A stretch of DNA of 64,000 nucleotides from JABAAI01 sp965261955 (GTDB lineage: Bacteria; Spirochaetota; Leptospiria; Leptospirales; Leptonemataceae). This document shows, piece by piece, positions 8,935 through 17,926 of the stretch (its first letter is position 1; each line of letters begins with the position of its first letter). Under the pieces are notes generated by a model. The model did no database searches. It worked only from the letters and a program-made list of their open reading frames with translations, and was not told where the DNA came from. Both the position numbers and the translations under genes were made by a program. The DNA lies in assembly GCA_965261955.1 (NCBI GenBank), contig CBDHEM010000069.1, positions 1,178,001 to 1,242,000 of the forward strand. The letters run 5' to 3'.

Positions 8935-9669
8935 ATGGGGTATAAAAAAACTAAAATTGATCCTAAACACGTTGCCGTTATACTAGATGGTAACGGGCGA
9001 TGGGCTAAAAAAAAAGGCCTAGCTCGCACAGCTGGACATAGAGCTGGTGGTGAAAACCTCAATCGCATTATAGAAAGCTTCCTAAAAATAAAAATTCCTT
9101 TTATTTCCCTATACGTCTTTAGTACGGAGAATTGGAAAAGGTCTTCTCTAGAAATCAAATCACTTTGGAAGCTACTGGAAGAGTTTTTAGAGCGCTATCA
9201 AGAGCGTTTTCATCAATTGGGTATTTGTTGTCAAGTCTCTGGAGACATAACCAAACTTTCACAAGGGAGCTATGAGCAAATACAGCAACTGATTCAAAAG
9301 ACATCTCATAATAAAAAACTCATGGTGAACTTCTGTATTAACTACGGATCTCAGCAAGAGATACTCCGTGCTTGCAATCATCTTATACAAGTACGTCTAG
9401 ACCTTCTGAAAAATGGAAAAGAAAAAAGAGCCAAAGCCTCACTCACACAAAAAGAATTTGAAAGCCACCTTTATACTAGCTATTTTCCTCCCGTAGATTT
9501 ACTTGTGCGGACAGGGGGTGAAATGCGTATTTCCAATTTTCTTTTATGGCAGTGTGCTTACGCAGAATTTTATATTACTGAAAAACTCTGGCCAGATTTT
9601 GATGGCAAAGAACTATCAACAGCTATTAGTTGGTACCATAAGCGTGAGAGACGTTACGGGGGATTATAA
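8935..9669 (+). CDS. uppS: Isoprenyl (undecaprenyl) diphosphate synthase
   Basis: Makes the C55 lipid carrier for peptidoglycan and O-antigen assembly. The cis-prenyltransferase motif HVAVILDGNGRWAKKKGLAR has the catalytic Asp at about residue 17. It also has GHRAGGENL, SLYVFSTENWKRS and the C-terminal PPVDLLVRTGGEMRISNFLL and WPDFDGKEL. The frame also allows a TTG three codons earlier (8926); the ATG at 8935 is preferred. It ends 11 bases before cdsA. Confidence 0.95.
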   Translation: MGYKKTKIDPKHVAVILDGNGRWAKKKGLARTAGHRAGGENLNRIIESFLKIKIPFISLYVFSTENWKRSSLEIKSLWKLLEEFLERYQERFHQLGICCQVSGDITKLSQGSYEQIQQLIQKTSHNKKLMVNFCINYGSQQEILRACNHLIQVRLDLLKNGKEKRAKASLTQKEFESHLYTSYFPPVDLLVRTGGEMRISNFLLWQCAYAEFYITEKLWPDFDGKELSTAISWYHKRERRYGGL

Positions 9670-9680
9670 AATATACTTTT

Positions 9681-10607
9681 ATGGAAACTTTCCAAAGGAC
9701 TTTTTCTGGCCTGCTCCTACTGTCCCTTCTTTTAGGCGCTATTTTTTTTGAACAAGGAAATTGGATACTAGCGTTCCTACTAGTATTTTTTTTTTCTCTT
9801 TTGGGTCTAAAGGAATATTACAATCTACTTCGCTATGACGATCACCTCACGATTTTTTCCAAAACAGGCTTTTTTTTTGGTGCATGCATAACTCTATTAT
9901 ACTATATACAATTTTTAGAACTCAAACAAAAACAAGGACATGATTTAGGAGCAATCTATCATAACTTTATTTCTGTTTTGCCCAGTAGCTTTTCCGCACT
10001 TCCTCTCCTTCTCACTATATTTTTTATCACAACTTCCATCATACAAATTTTGTCTTCTTCAAAAGGCAAAGCCATATTTAATCTTTCTGCTACATTTTTT
10101 GGCCCCATCTATACAACTCTCACAACGGTTCATGCCTTTTTACTCCTAGCCATGCCAGACGGAAAATTCTATTTGCTTTTCTTTTTATTTTTGCCCATTG
10201 CAACAGATGTTGGGGGTTATTTTTTTGGTCGCCATTTAGGTAGACATACCCTTGGTATTACTCTTAGTCCGAAAAAAACCTATGAAGGATATATAGGGGG
10301 TCTCATTTTAACTATGCTCATCGGAGTTGGTTTTCTTTACTTTTGGAATGAGATTGGGAATGAGAAAAAAAATAAAATCAACCTAGGTTATCTAGAGACT
10401 TGTCTGCTTTCGTTTTTTATGGCTTTTTTTGCTTTCTTTGGGGATCTAATTGAAAGCGCCTTTAAACGAGACATGAAGACAAAAGATTCTGGTCGCAATA
10501 TTCCGGGGCATGGTGGTATACTAGACCTTGCAGATACGATCTATTGGAGTTTGCCCTTGGGCTATATGTACCTGTCTTTTCGTTCCGTTATTGTAGATTT
10601 TTTATAA
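9681..10607 (+). CDS. cdsA: Phosphatidate cytidylyltransferase
   Basis: Converts phosphatidic acid and CTP to CDP-diacylglycerol in the inner membrane. The 308-residue polytopic protein ends with the CdsA signature: SPKKTYEGYIGGL, then FFGDLIESAFKRDMKTKDSG and RNIPGHGGILDLADTIYWSL. The usual DRxDS at the end of the motif reads DLADT here, a mild deviation. Seven or eight hydrophobic segments are visible. It sits between uppS and dxr, and feeds pgsA at 12.7 kb. Confidence 0.94.
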   Translation: METFQRTFSGLLLLSLLLGAIFFEQGNWILAFLLVFFFSLLGLKEYYNLLRYDDHLTIFSKTGFFFGACITLLYYIQFLELKQKQGHDLGAIYHNFISVLPSSFSALPLLLTIFFITTSIIQILSSSKGKAIFNLSATFFGPIYTTLTTVHAFLLLAMPDGKFYLLFFLFLPIATDVGGYFFGRHLGRHTLGITLSPKKTYEGYIGGLILTMLIGVGFLYFWNEIGNEKKNKINLGYLETCLLSFFMAFFAFFGDLIESAFKRDMKTKDSGRNIPGHGGILDLADTIYWSLPLGYMYLSFRSVIVDFL

Positions 10608-10665
10608 GGTCTTCTGTTTATCAATTTGGAAATACCAAAACCTATTTGTTCAATTTATCGTATTC

Positions 10666-11952
10666 ATGTCGTATCTTTCTTGCATCAATCCCCAAGCAGC
10701 TAAAAAAACCCGGCGCTTAATTCTTCTGGGGGCTTCTGGTTCCATTGGACAGACAACTCTTTCTTATTTGGAAAGTCTAACCATTTTCCAAAAAGAAGAA
10801 ACAGAAATTGAAGTTGTTGGGATCAGTGTGCACTCTTCTATACAGTTTGTACGAAAATACTTATATACTCTAGGCACTCTAAAAAAAAACAAAGCTACCC
10901 ATCCGTTTCATGTTGCCATTAGTAATCCAAAATACCAATCAGAAGTACGGAAACTACAAAAAGAATTTAGCCATGTCACTTTTTATGTAGGAGCTAATGG
11001 ATTACTAGATATGATTGCTTCTGCCCAAAATGATGGTGCCGATACCCTCCTCACGGCTATAGTTGGCTCTGCTGGTATACAAGCAACCCTTCAAGGCATT
11101 TACCTAGGAATGAAAATCGCCCTAGCCAATAAGGAGACATTAGTTACAGCTGGGCCTGTCATCCAAAAAGCTATGCTTGAAAGCTCTGCTCAAAAACCTA
11201 TAGAGAAACAAGCCTCCCTACTCCCCACCGATTCAGAGCATAATTCTGTTTTCCGTATGCTGTATGGCTTACAAAAAAATGATTTAAGAAGGATCATTTT
11301 AAGTGCTTCTGGTGGTCCATTCCGCGATCTAAAACCAGAAGAGCTACCCTCTGTTACAAAAGAAAGAGTACTCAAACATCCCAATTGGTCTATGGGAAAC
11401 AAAATCACAGTGGATTCTGCCAGTATGATCAATAAAGGCTTAGAAATGATTGAGGCTCATTATGTTTTTTCTTGTCCTTATGAGAGACTAGAAGCATGGC
11501 TCCACCGACCCAGCCTTGTACATGCCATTGCCGAACTTTCTGATGGCTCTTATCTCTTCCATGCATCTTCACCAGATATGGTTTTTCCCATTGCACATGT
11601 TCTTTTTTTTCCCCAATCCGTACCACAAAAACACATAAAGGCAAAGGTTAGCCTAGAATGGGAGGCTTTATCCTTTTCAAAGCTACAAAAAGAATTGTAT
11701 CCCGGTTTTTTTTTGTGTCTAGATGCTGGGAAAAAAGGTGGTACAGCTCCCGCCATCTTGAATGCAGCTAACGAAATTGCCGTGAAGGCTTTTTTACAAG
11801 ATAAAATCCACTTCACACAAATTGTCAATGTGATTAGCTCAATTATGGACAATGCTGATATTCAAGAAACAGATGATCTCAATACTTTCTTAGAAGCAGA
11901 TCAATGGGCTAGAAATCAGGCACACACCCTAATCGCAAAAAAATTTTGTTAG
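10666..11952 (+). CDS. dxr: 1-deoxy-D-xylulose 5-phosphate reductoisomerase
   Basis: First committed enzyme of the MEP isoprenoid pathway. The 428-residue protein has the NADPH site LILLGASGSIGQTTLSYL near residue 19. The metal/substrate motif is LLPTDSEHNSVFRML (about residue 185). It also has ILSASGGPFRDLKPEELPSV and HPNWSMGNKITVDSASMINK with GLEMIEAHYVF. It ends the frr-uppS-cdsA-dxr run and supplies precursors for UppS upstream. A 9-bp tandem repeat and an inverted-repeat element follow it. Confidence 0.97.
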   Translation: MSYLSCINPQAAKKTRRLILLGASGSIGQTTLSYLESLTIFQKEETEIEVVGISVHSSIQFVRKYLYTLGTLKKNKATHPFHVAISNPKYQSEVRKLQKEFSHVTFYVGANGLLDMIASAQNDGADTLLTAIVGSAGIQATLQGIYLGMKIALANKETLVTAGPVIQKAMLESSAQKPIEKQASLLPTDSEHNSVFRMLYGLQKNDLRRIILSASGGPFRDLKPEELPSVTKERVLKHPNWSMGNKITVDSASMINKGLEMIEAHYVFSCPYERLEAWLHRPSLVHAIAELSDGSYLFHASSPDMVFPIAHVLFFPQSVPQKHIKAKVSLEWEALSFSKLQKELYPGFFLCLDAGKKGGTAPAILNAANEIAVKAFLQDKIHFTQIVNVISSIMDNADIQETDDLNTFLEADQWARNQAHTLIAKKFC

Positions 11953-11960
11953 AGCTCACA

Positions 11961-12005
11961 ACGGCTTATACGGCTTATACGGCTTATACTGCTTATACAG
12001 CTTAT
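11961..12005. repeat. 9-bp tandem repeat
   Basis: Five imperfect copies of CGGCTTATA lie directly after dxr and lead into the inverted-repeat element. Non-coding. Confidence 0.8.
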
Positions 12006-12011
12006 TGGAAA

Positions 12012-12119
12012 GGGATTGTTGTAACAATACAAAAAAGGGAAAAAATGTACGTCTAAAATGCCTCAAATCAGCGATTCATAGCACTCTATTTGCAATTCTT
12101 TACATTCTGTAGCAGCCCC
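12012..12119 (-). mobile_element. Small inverted-repeat element, copy 2
   Basis: Read on the minus strand it begins GGGGCTGCTACAGAATGTAA, contains AATTGCAAATAGAGTGC and GGCATTTTAGACGTACATTT, and ends GTATTGTTACAACAATCCC. It shares these blocks with the copies at 15236, 24374 and 54949. Confidence 0.85.
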
Positions 12120-12140
12120 AAGAAATCCAGTTAGGAACTC

Positions 12141-12596
12141 CTAGTGTAATACATTGCTTCTCTCTATTTCTGAAGGGCTCACTGGAGAAAAGTTTTCCTG
12201 CAAAAAAGAGGGTGCTTTGGGAGAGAATAAGGGGAGAGCGTCTTGTAAAGGGTCGTAGTAGCGTAATGATTTAGAAATTTTTTTGGAAACCGGAAGATAT
12301 TTTTTATGGAGTTCGCCCGTCTCACGATAAACAAGACGGTCCAAAAGCATCCAAAAACCAATAACACCATAAAAACGAATAGCCGCTTGCCCATAGGAAG
12401 CACAAGATGGGTACATGGGGCAGCGAGGGCCGTCAATATGTGTTCCTTTTTTGCGATGGTATTCGATGAAAGAGGCTAAGGGACGCAAAAGAAGAGGTGG
12501 TTTTTTACTTTTTGGCGGGGGCGTTTGGCAAAAAGTAATGCAAATCAAAAAGAAAATAAAAAAATAGGAACTCCTAACGCTCATACCCATATTCAA
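12141..12596 (-). CDS. yidD: YidD-like membrane protein insertion efficiency factor with signal peptide
   Basis: YidD proteins are small and membrane-associated, and are linked to YidC. The motif IDGPRCPMYPSCASYGQAAI (about residues 58-77) with the following FYGVIGFWMLLDRLVYRE is the YidD core, with the conserved cysteine pair. Unlike the classical ~80-residue form, this 151-residue protein has an N-terminal hydrophobic segment (SSYFFIFFLICITFCQT) that could be a signal or lipoprotein signal. It also has a ~50-residue C-terminal tail. It lies convergent to dxr and away from any yidC gene in this window. Confidence 0.8.
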   Translation of the reverse strand: MNMGMSVRSSYFFIFFLICITFCQTPPPKSKKPPLLLRPLASFIEYHRKKGTHIDGPRCPMYPSCASYGQAAIRFYGVIGFWMLLDRLVYRETGELHKKYLPVSKKISKSLRYYDPLQDALPLFSPKAPSFLQENFSPVSPSEIERSNVLH

Positions 12597-12722
12597 TACA
12601 TCAAACTACTGGCTCAGGTCTCAAGCTTAAATCCTGAATGACTAAAATGATCAAAAGATGTATACACAATAAGAATTCTTACGAACGGAAAGTCACATAC
12701 AAAAATATCGTTAAAAATATCT

Positions 12723-13445
12723 TCATTTTTTTTTCCCCGTAGGAGAAGAAAAAAGAAAATTATAGGGTGGAGTCAGGAGATGATAATTTGTGTATAAATA
12801 ACGTAAGCCAGAAATAAAAGTAAGTATGGTGACAAAAAGAAACAAAAAGTAAGGAACAAAACCGGCAAGATCAAAAAAGATGTTTCCACTTGGATTGGAA
12901 ATAAAAGTAGTCGCATTTCCCACGGCTACTTTCCAAGTACCCAAGCCAAAATTTTCTTTTTCGGTTTTGTAAGCTTGATTGATCGCATCTCTTTCTCGGT
13001 AGGTTACCAAAAGAAAACTCAGAGTCACTATAAAAACACTGAACATCTGAAAGGCTGTTTTGAATTTACTAAATATGGTAGTGCGAAGATGTGTCCCACG
13101 GCGTACAGCCACATAATATAAAAAACTGATGAGCATGTCTCTACCAGAAACACAAAGGACCATCCAAAGCTGTATTTGTTCTGTGAGTAATAAAAAACTC
13201 AAAAGGGCTCCTGTGACTAGGGCCTTGTCTGCGAGGGGATCTAAGAAACGACCAAATTCAGTTTGTTGCTTGTACTTTCGTGCCATGTAGCCATCTAAAA
13301 AATCAGTAATTGAAGCTAAAATAAAAATACCAAAAGCAATTTGTCGTAAAATCATCTCAGGCTGTATGAGTAGATAGATAAAGACAGGTGTGGAAGCAAT
13401 CCTCAGTATGGTGAGCATATTGGGGATATTGAGAATAAATTTCAT
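12723..13445 (-). CDS. pgsA: CDP-diacylglycerol--glycerol-3-phosphate 3-phosphatidyltransferase
   Basis: Commits CDP-diacylglycerol to phosphatidylglycerol synthesis in the inner membrane. The CDP-alcohol phosphotransferase motif is complete: ITDFLDGYMARKYKQQTEFG followed by RFLDPLADK (DGxxAR...GxxxDxxxD; residues about 46-74). Several hydrophobic helices follow. The 240 residues include a loop insertion at about 150-190 that many shorter PgsA proteins lack. The last residues are basic. Confidence 0.92.
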   Translation of the reverse strand: MKFILNIPNMLTILRIASTPVFIYLLIQPEMILRQIAFGIFILASITDFLDGYMARKYKQQTEFGRFLDPLADKALVTGALLSFLLLTEQIQLWMVLCVSGRDMLISFLYYVAVRRGTHLRTTIFSKFKTAFQMFSVFIVTLSFLLVTYRERDAINQAYKTEKENFGLGTWKVAVGNATTFISNPSGNIFFDLAGFVPYFLFLFVTILTFISGLRYLYTNYHLLTPPYNFLFSSPTGKKK

Positions 13446-13510
13446 TTTATATTTGAGATACTTTTTTGATAATACCTTCTACGCAAACCACGGCCACCCG
13501 TCTAGTTAGG

Positions 13511-14137
13511 TTACAATTCGTACAGTTTTCGTAAAGCAAAAAGAAAACGAGAGTTTTGCAACATCCCCTCTTTTGTCCTTTCATCCGTTAACGGACCAAT
13601 AAAACTATAATCCAAACGAAAAGGGTTCATACGAAAAAAAAGCGTTTCTGGGGTAGCTTGGATCATCTTTTCCCGCCCAAAACGAAATAAAGGTTCCATA
13701 ATTAAAACGGGTATATGAATGGCATAGTTTATAATATCTTTCTGGATAGTTCTGATAATCAGATCGCGCTGTTCCTCAAAGGATTTTTGAGGAGAGTCCG
13801 ATAGTCCATTATCTCTTAGGTTTGGGGATAACATCAAAAACAGAGAGACGTTTTTTTTTTGCGCTTTCTCGTGAAGTATCCCTAGAGCAGGAAGCTCTTG
13901 AATACACGGCTTGCAAATGGGGCTATAAAAATTTAAGATCAAGCCCTGTGCTTGGATATTTGCCAAAGAAACTTTCTTCTTTTTTTTGAAATCATAAGCA
14001 AACCATTTTTCGACACCCAAATTGCTTTTTGGTATAGGTCGGCAAGCCATGCAAAGGCTAAACAATATCAGAAAACCAAAGGCAAATCTCTTTCGCAAAA
14101 AAGGTAACATGGTAAACGAATAGGACATGAGACCCAT
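13511..14137 (-). CDS. TlpA-like thioredoxin-fold lipoprotein
   Basis: Predicted envelope redox protein. A hydrophobic segment ending FSLCMAC gives a lipobox-like cysteine. The thioredoxin-like domain has the CxxC motif in NFYSPICKPCIQELPAL (about residue 85), which matches the TlpA/ResA/AhpC-TSA type. The following strand SLFLMLSPNLRDNG and C-terminal YSFIGPLTDERTKEGML (the usual xxGxxx at the fold's end) agree. Possible starts at 14128 and 14110 would give a more compact signal peptide. It is likely tethered to a membrane and acts on thiols in the periplasm. No cytochrome maturation genes lie next to it. Confidence 0.8.
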   Translation of the reverse strand: MGLMSYSFTMLPFLRKRFAFGFLILFSLCMACRPIPKSNLGVEKWFAYDFKKKKKVSLANIQAQGLILNFYSPICKPCIQELPALGILHEKAQKKNVSLFLMLSPNLRDNGLSDSPQKSFEEQRDLIIRTIQKDIINYAIHIPVLIMEPLFRFGREKMIQATPETLFFRMNPFRLDYSFIGPLTDERTKEGMLQNSRFLFALRKLYEL

Positions 14138-14301
14138 ATTGTATAAGCTAATTTCATAGTCAGTCGGAAAATAATTTCGTGAAAATCAATATAGCTCTAA
14201 CTCTCCCCTCGCCCCATTATGCCAATTTCAAAAGCCTAGTTTATTCATGAAGGAAGGTCAGGCTGATTTCGCAGTAAAATAAACTAATCAGCGTCTCTTA
14301 G

Positions 14302-14330
14302 TTGACAGGTGAACTTTATCACAAGCTATT
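14302..14330 (+). promoter_or_regulatory. Possible sigma-70 type promoter of the tRNA-Ser pair
   Basis: An exact TTGACA at 14302-14307 is followed after 17 bases by GCTATT, a weak -10. The first tRNA starts 7 bases later. Only the -35 is convincing. Confidence 0.35.
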
Positions 14331-14336
14331 GCACTC

Positions 14337-14421
14337 GGAGGGATGTCCGAGTGGTCGAAGGAGGCGGTCTTGAAAACCGTTGTGCAGCAATGTACCGTGG
14401 GTTCGAATCCCACTCCCTCCG
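14337..14421 (+). tRNA. tRNA-Ser (anticodon TGA)
   Basis: The acceptor arms GGAGGGA and TCCCTCC pair. The anticodon loop is CTTGAAA (anticodon TGA at 14371-14373), with a long variable arm typical of serine tRNA. The T-loop is GTTCGAATC. CCA is not encoded. Confidence 0.95.
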
Positions 14422-14428
14422 TAACATA

Positions 14429-14515
14429 GGAGAGGTGCCCGAGAGGCCGAAGGGAGCAGTTTGCTAAACTGCCGTATGCGTAAGCATACCGAGGGTTCGA
14501 ATCCCTCCCTCTCCG
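14429..14515 (+). tRNA. tRNA-Ser (anticodon GCT)
   Basis: The acceptor arms GGAGAGG and CCTCTCC pair. The anticodon loop TTGCTAA sits between GCAGT and ACTGC (anticodon GCT at 14463-14465). The long variable arm is GTATGCGTAAGCATAC, and the T-loop is GTTCGAATC. It lies 7 bases after the first tRNA, so the two are probably co-transcribed. Confidence 0.95.
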
Positions 14516-14843
14516 TTAGATTCAAAATCTCTAACTTTTGTCTTTCCAATAAAATACGGGCTCACCGGTTGTACAATATTTTAGGCTCAAATAGGCTTTG
14601 AGGCCTTGTGTAGTTTTAGCTTCCTCTATTTGCAGTATTGCATGGTATTCTAAAATAATAGAACACATATTCAGAAAAAGATTTCAAATAAAAAAATTGT
14701 TAGAAGCTGGAAGGGGGAAATACAAAAACAGGCGGAGAATATTTACTACTACGTGAAATCCCGTACCATGGTTTCGTGCCATTGTTCCTTTGTCATGTAA
14801 GCATAAATCAACTAGAATATTCTCTTCTTTGAAGAGATGGGCT
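14516..14843. other. Intergenic stretch without recognised gene
   Basis: Between the tRNA genes and the 73-bp repeats I see only short open frames without a recognisable start context or protein pattern. Confidence 0.6.
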
Positions 14844-15186
14844 AATAAGCCAGAAGAGACACCCTGCATTTACAGAGGAGAGAGCTAGTAAAGGAGAGTT
14901 CTTTTTTTTGTTATGTGATAAGGCAGAAGAGACACCCTGCATTTACAGAAGAGGGAGCTAGTAAAGGAGAGTTCTTTTTTTTGTTATGTGATAAGCCAGA
15001 AGAGACACCCTGCATTTACAGAAGAGAGAGCTAGTAAAGGAGAGTTCTTTTTTTTGTTATGTGATAAGGCAGAAGAGACACCCTGCATTTGCAGAAGAGA
15101 GAGCTAGTAAAGGAGAGTTCTTTTTTTTGTTATGTGATAAGGCAGAAGAGACACCCTGCATTTGCAGAGGAGAGAGCTAGTAAAGC
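14844..15186. repeat. 73-bp tandem repeat, about 4.6 units
   Basis: The start AGAAGAGACACCCTGCATTT recurs at 14852, 14925, 14998, 15071 and 15144, an exact period of 73 bases. Each unit also contains GAGAGCTAGTAAAGGAGAGT, a run of eight or nine T and GTTATGTGATAAG. Units differ at only a few positions (TTACAG/TTGCAG; AGGC/AGCC). The period is not a multiple of three, and no long frame crosses it. Confidence 0.95.
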
Positions 15187-15235
15187 TGGTAATTTCTGGT
15201 GAAATTTATTCAACAACTTCTCGAATTCCCAAGTA

Positions 15236-15346
15236 GGGACTTGGTGTAAAATGCAGAAAAATACGAAAAATGTACGTCCAAAATGCTCTAAATCGGCGAT
15301 CTATAATAGCACTCTATTTGTAATTATTGACATTTCGTAACAGTCC
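15236..15346 (-). mobile_element. Small inverted-repeat element, copy 3
   Basis: On the minus strand it begins GGACTGTTACGAAATGTC and contains ACAAATAGAGTGCTAT and GCATTTTGGACGTACATTTT. It ends GCATTTTACACCAAGTCCC. It lies just after the 73-bp repeat, downstream of the penicillin-binding protein gene. Confidence 0.85.
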
Positions 15347-15397
15347 TAAGTCGCCACAATTTCACCATCAAATTGTGATGATTATACATAATTCGTT

Positions 15398-17830
15398 TTA
15401 TTGTTCCCTTTCTTCTTCAAGACTCTCTTCTTTAGGACTCTCTTCTTTAAGACTTTCTTCTTCACGTTCTTCTTCGTTAGCTGTCCCCTCTTCTGATCTA
15501 TTTTCAGGCTCCTTTTCAATCTCCTTTTCAATTTCAGGCTCTTTTTCAAGAAGATCGTTTTGATTATTTTTCTCTATTTCTTGTACGTTTTGTTGTGCTT
15601 CTTCTTGAATTTTTTTTTGGTCTTCCCCCTGTGTGTCCTCCTCTTCTTCTTCGATGTTTTCTTGCATATCCTCTTTTTGTATATTTTCTATACTTTCCGT
15701 TGGTACTTTCGTTAGTATGGGGACATTAATTTCGGGAAAAAAGGATGTAATCTCTTTTTGTGGGATTGCCTTTTGCACATAGGCTGACCACATCAAAGCT
15801 GCAGTAGCACCATGTCCCAATATGGGTACTCCTTCATCTTGACCAAACCACACTATATTCACTTCATCAGGTACTAATCCAACAAACCATGCATCTCTAA
15901 CACCATGCACACCCGGATAGCGATAGCGATTTTGTGGAGCCATTTGCACGGTCCCTGTCTTCCCAGCAATAGGAAAAGACAAATATGATGGATCTTTTTT
16001 TTGTCGCTTTCCAACAAAACCCGCTGTACCACCCAAGTCAGGATCAAAAACAAACTGCATGAGCTTTATAGAGCCTGCATAAGCATAGGGAGATAAATAT
16101 GGTCCCCTTTTTTCTCGAAAGCGAGGAGACTCCCAAATAATATTCCTATTCTTATCTTCAACCCGTAAAATCAGATAGGGGTCTACACCATAGCCTTCAT
16201 TTAATAAGATACCATAAATTTGAGCTAGCTCTAAGGGACTCAGCTCACCAGACCCTAAGGCCAAACTCAAGTTAGCGGGAAAGCGATTACGCTTTTCAAA
16301 AAAATTTAAACTCAAGGCATCTGCAATACGGTTACGAAAGGTCCCGACCCCCGTTTCATTCAGTATCTGTGTAGCTACAGTATTTATGGACATGGCCAAA
16401 GCTTGTGCTATAGATACTTTTCCTAAATAAATGTTATTCCAATTCCGTGGGCTATAACCAGCAATATCTATGGGGCTATCCGTCATGATGGAATTGAGAT
16501 GAAAAGCTTCTTCATCCAGAGCAACCGCATAGAGAAAACCTTTAATACTAGAACCGGGCTGGCGCTGCATTCGCCAAACCCGCCAAGGCATATTTCCTTC
16601 TGTGATACTATAGCCTCCTATCACTGCTTTAATTCCTCCTGTACGAGGAGCTAGAGAAATAAAAACTCCGTTTAATTGTTTACTCCATCTTCGCAGATTT
16701 TCACGATTTGCTTTTTTATTCTCTTTGAGCATGCGTGTGCGTAGCTTTCCCACGTAATCACGCATTATACTCAGAGCGATGGACTGTTTTGTAGAATCAA
16801 TTGTCGTATAGACTTTCAAACCACCCTCTAATATAATATCTTCCGGCAAACTTTTGTACAAGAAATTTTTTGCATAGGCAGTTACTGTAGGAGCAATATT
16901 ATAACGGAAATCACGACTGGCGCCATAAAGGCCTATTTTTCCTGAATTCACTTTCGGACCATTAGAGATCTGATAGCGCTTGAAAAAGCGTTGAACATTT
17001 AAATTACGTTTTCTTGAATTAAACTTTTCTTGGCTGGCTTCCACCATGCGATCTAAAACTAAACGCTGTTTTTTTAATGAAAGCTGTATGTTATTTAAAG
17101 GAGAATAATAAACGGGACTTGGATAGAGACCAACAATCATCGCAGCCTCAGAAGCATCTAGCCTTTCTGGTGGTTTATTAAAGTAGAACCAAGATGCTTC
17201 TTCTGCACCAATACGGCCTTCACCCATATAAATTTTATTTAGGTACAAACAAAGTATCTCATCTTTACTCAAAGCACTTTCTAACTGAAAGGCAATAAAA
17301 GTTTCATAAAATTTACGATAAAAAGAACGCTCTCGGCCTGTAAAAAGATTACGAGCTAATTGTTGGGTGAGAGTACCACCTCCTTCTTTTAGATCAAAGG
17401 AAATTATATTTCGCCAAGCCGCACGCAAAATACCCTTATAAGAAACACCACTATGTTCATAAAATTCTTTATCTTCAGATAGAACCGTCGCATACTTTAG
17501 CCACTTGAGGTCAGCGCAAGTAGACATCGTAATCCACGAACCCCGTTCCGGTATATATTCACCAAGCAGTTTTTTATCTGCTGCATAAATGCGAATAGGC
17601 TTTTTCTTTTCCTTAAAGCCGGTTCCATAAAGCCATTTGCGATACTCGTCAATTTGAACATCAATTTGCGCATAGGTAAACACATAGATGATAAAAACAG
17701 TTAGGGCATAAAGGAAAACAAAGGCACTAAAGAGCAAAGAGGAATAAAAAAATTTCCGCTTCCAAAAAAAATGAATAAGGTAAAAAAAATCTTTTCGATT
17801 GATAGCCAAAAAATAAGGAAACATAAACAA
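15398..17830 (-). CDS. Class A penicillin-binding protein (GT51 + transpeptidase) with acidic tail
   Basis: Bifunctional peptidoglycan synthase of the PBP1A type. A cytoplasmic N terminus and one membrane helix (about residues 30-52) lead to a GT51 domain. That domain has the catalytic Glu in LSEDKEFYEHSGVSYKGILR, then GGGTLTQQLARNLF and LYLNKIYMGEGRIGAEEAS. The transpeptidase domain has the Ser of QPGSSIKGF (about residue 425), the SIN motif (SMSINTVATQIL) and KTGTVQMAPQ (about residue 625). The last ~95 residues are a Glu-rich low-complexity tail with KEESPKEESLEEE-type repeats, presumably periplasmic. At 810 residues the size is normal for the class. Confidence 0.95.
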   Translation of the reverse strand: MFMFPYFLAINRKDFFYLIHFFWKRKFFYSSLLFSAFVFLYALTVFIIYVFTYAQIDVQIDEYRKWLYGTGFKEKKKPIRIYAADKKLLGEYIPERGSWITMSTCADLKWLKYATVLSEDKEFYEHSGVSYKGILRAAWRNIISFDLKEGGGTLTQQLARNLFTGRERSFYRKFYETFIAFQLESALSKDEILCLYLNKIYMGEGRIGAEEASWFYFNKPPERLDASEAAMIVGLYPSPVYYSPLNNIQLSLKKQRLVLDRMVEASQEKFNSRKRNLNVQRFFKRYQISNGPKVNSGKIGLYGASRDFRYNIAPTVTAYAKNFLYKSLPEDIILEGGLKVYTTIDSTKQSIALSIMRDYVGKLRTRMLKENKKANRENLRRWSKQLNGVFISLAPRTGGIKAVIGGYSITEGNMPWRVWRMQRQPGSSIKGFLYAVALDEEAFHLNSIMTDSPIDIAGYSPRNWNNIYLGKVSIAQALAMSINTVATQILNETGVGTFRNRIADALSLNFFEKRNRFPANLSLALGSGELSPLELAQIYGILLNEGYGVDPYLILRVEDKNRNIIWESPRFREKRGPYLSPYAYAGSIKLMQFVFDPDLGGTAGFVGKRQKKDPSYLSFPIAGKTGTVQMAPQNRYRYPGVHGVRDAWFVGLVPDEVNIVWFGQDEGVPILGHGATAALMWSAYVQKAIPQKEITSFFPEINVPILTKVPTESIENIQKEDMQENIEEEEEDTQGEDQKKIQEEAQQNVQEIEKNNQNDLLEKEPEIEKEIEKEPENRSEEGTANEEEREEESLKEESPKEESLEEEREQ

Positions 17831-17856
17831 CTAAGCTCTCAACCACCCAAAACACG

Positions 17857-17882
17857 TTTATTTACTCCTTGGAGTGAATAAA
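17857..17882. promoter_or_regulatory. Near-perfect 26-bp palindrome upstream of the PBP gene
   Basis: The arms TTTATTTACTCC and GGAGTGAATAAA match at 11 of 12 positions around a TT centre. It lies 27 bases upstream of the PBP start and 45 bases after the preceding gene's stop. It could be an operator, or a terminator for the upstream gene without a strong T-run. Confidence 0.5.
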
Positions 17883-17926
17883 TGCAGTATCTATTCTTTA
17901 TAGGAAGCAGAAACTTTTGTGAAAAG

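Noticed and set aside
14319..14549. A 76-codon minus-strand frame across both tRNA-Ser genes
   Set aside because: It is the antisense of the tRNAs. The peptide with GGSGIRTHGTLLHNGF is a familiar false annotation opposite serine tRNAs.
14684..14869. 61-codon minus-strand frame before the 73-bp repeats
   Set aside because: It starts inside the repeat and shows no protein pattern.
14844..15186. 73-bp repeat as a CRISPR array
   Set aside because: The whole 73-bp unit is repeated, with no variable spacers, and no cas genes are near.
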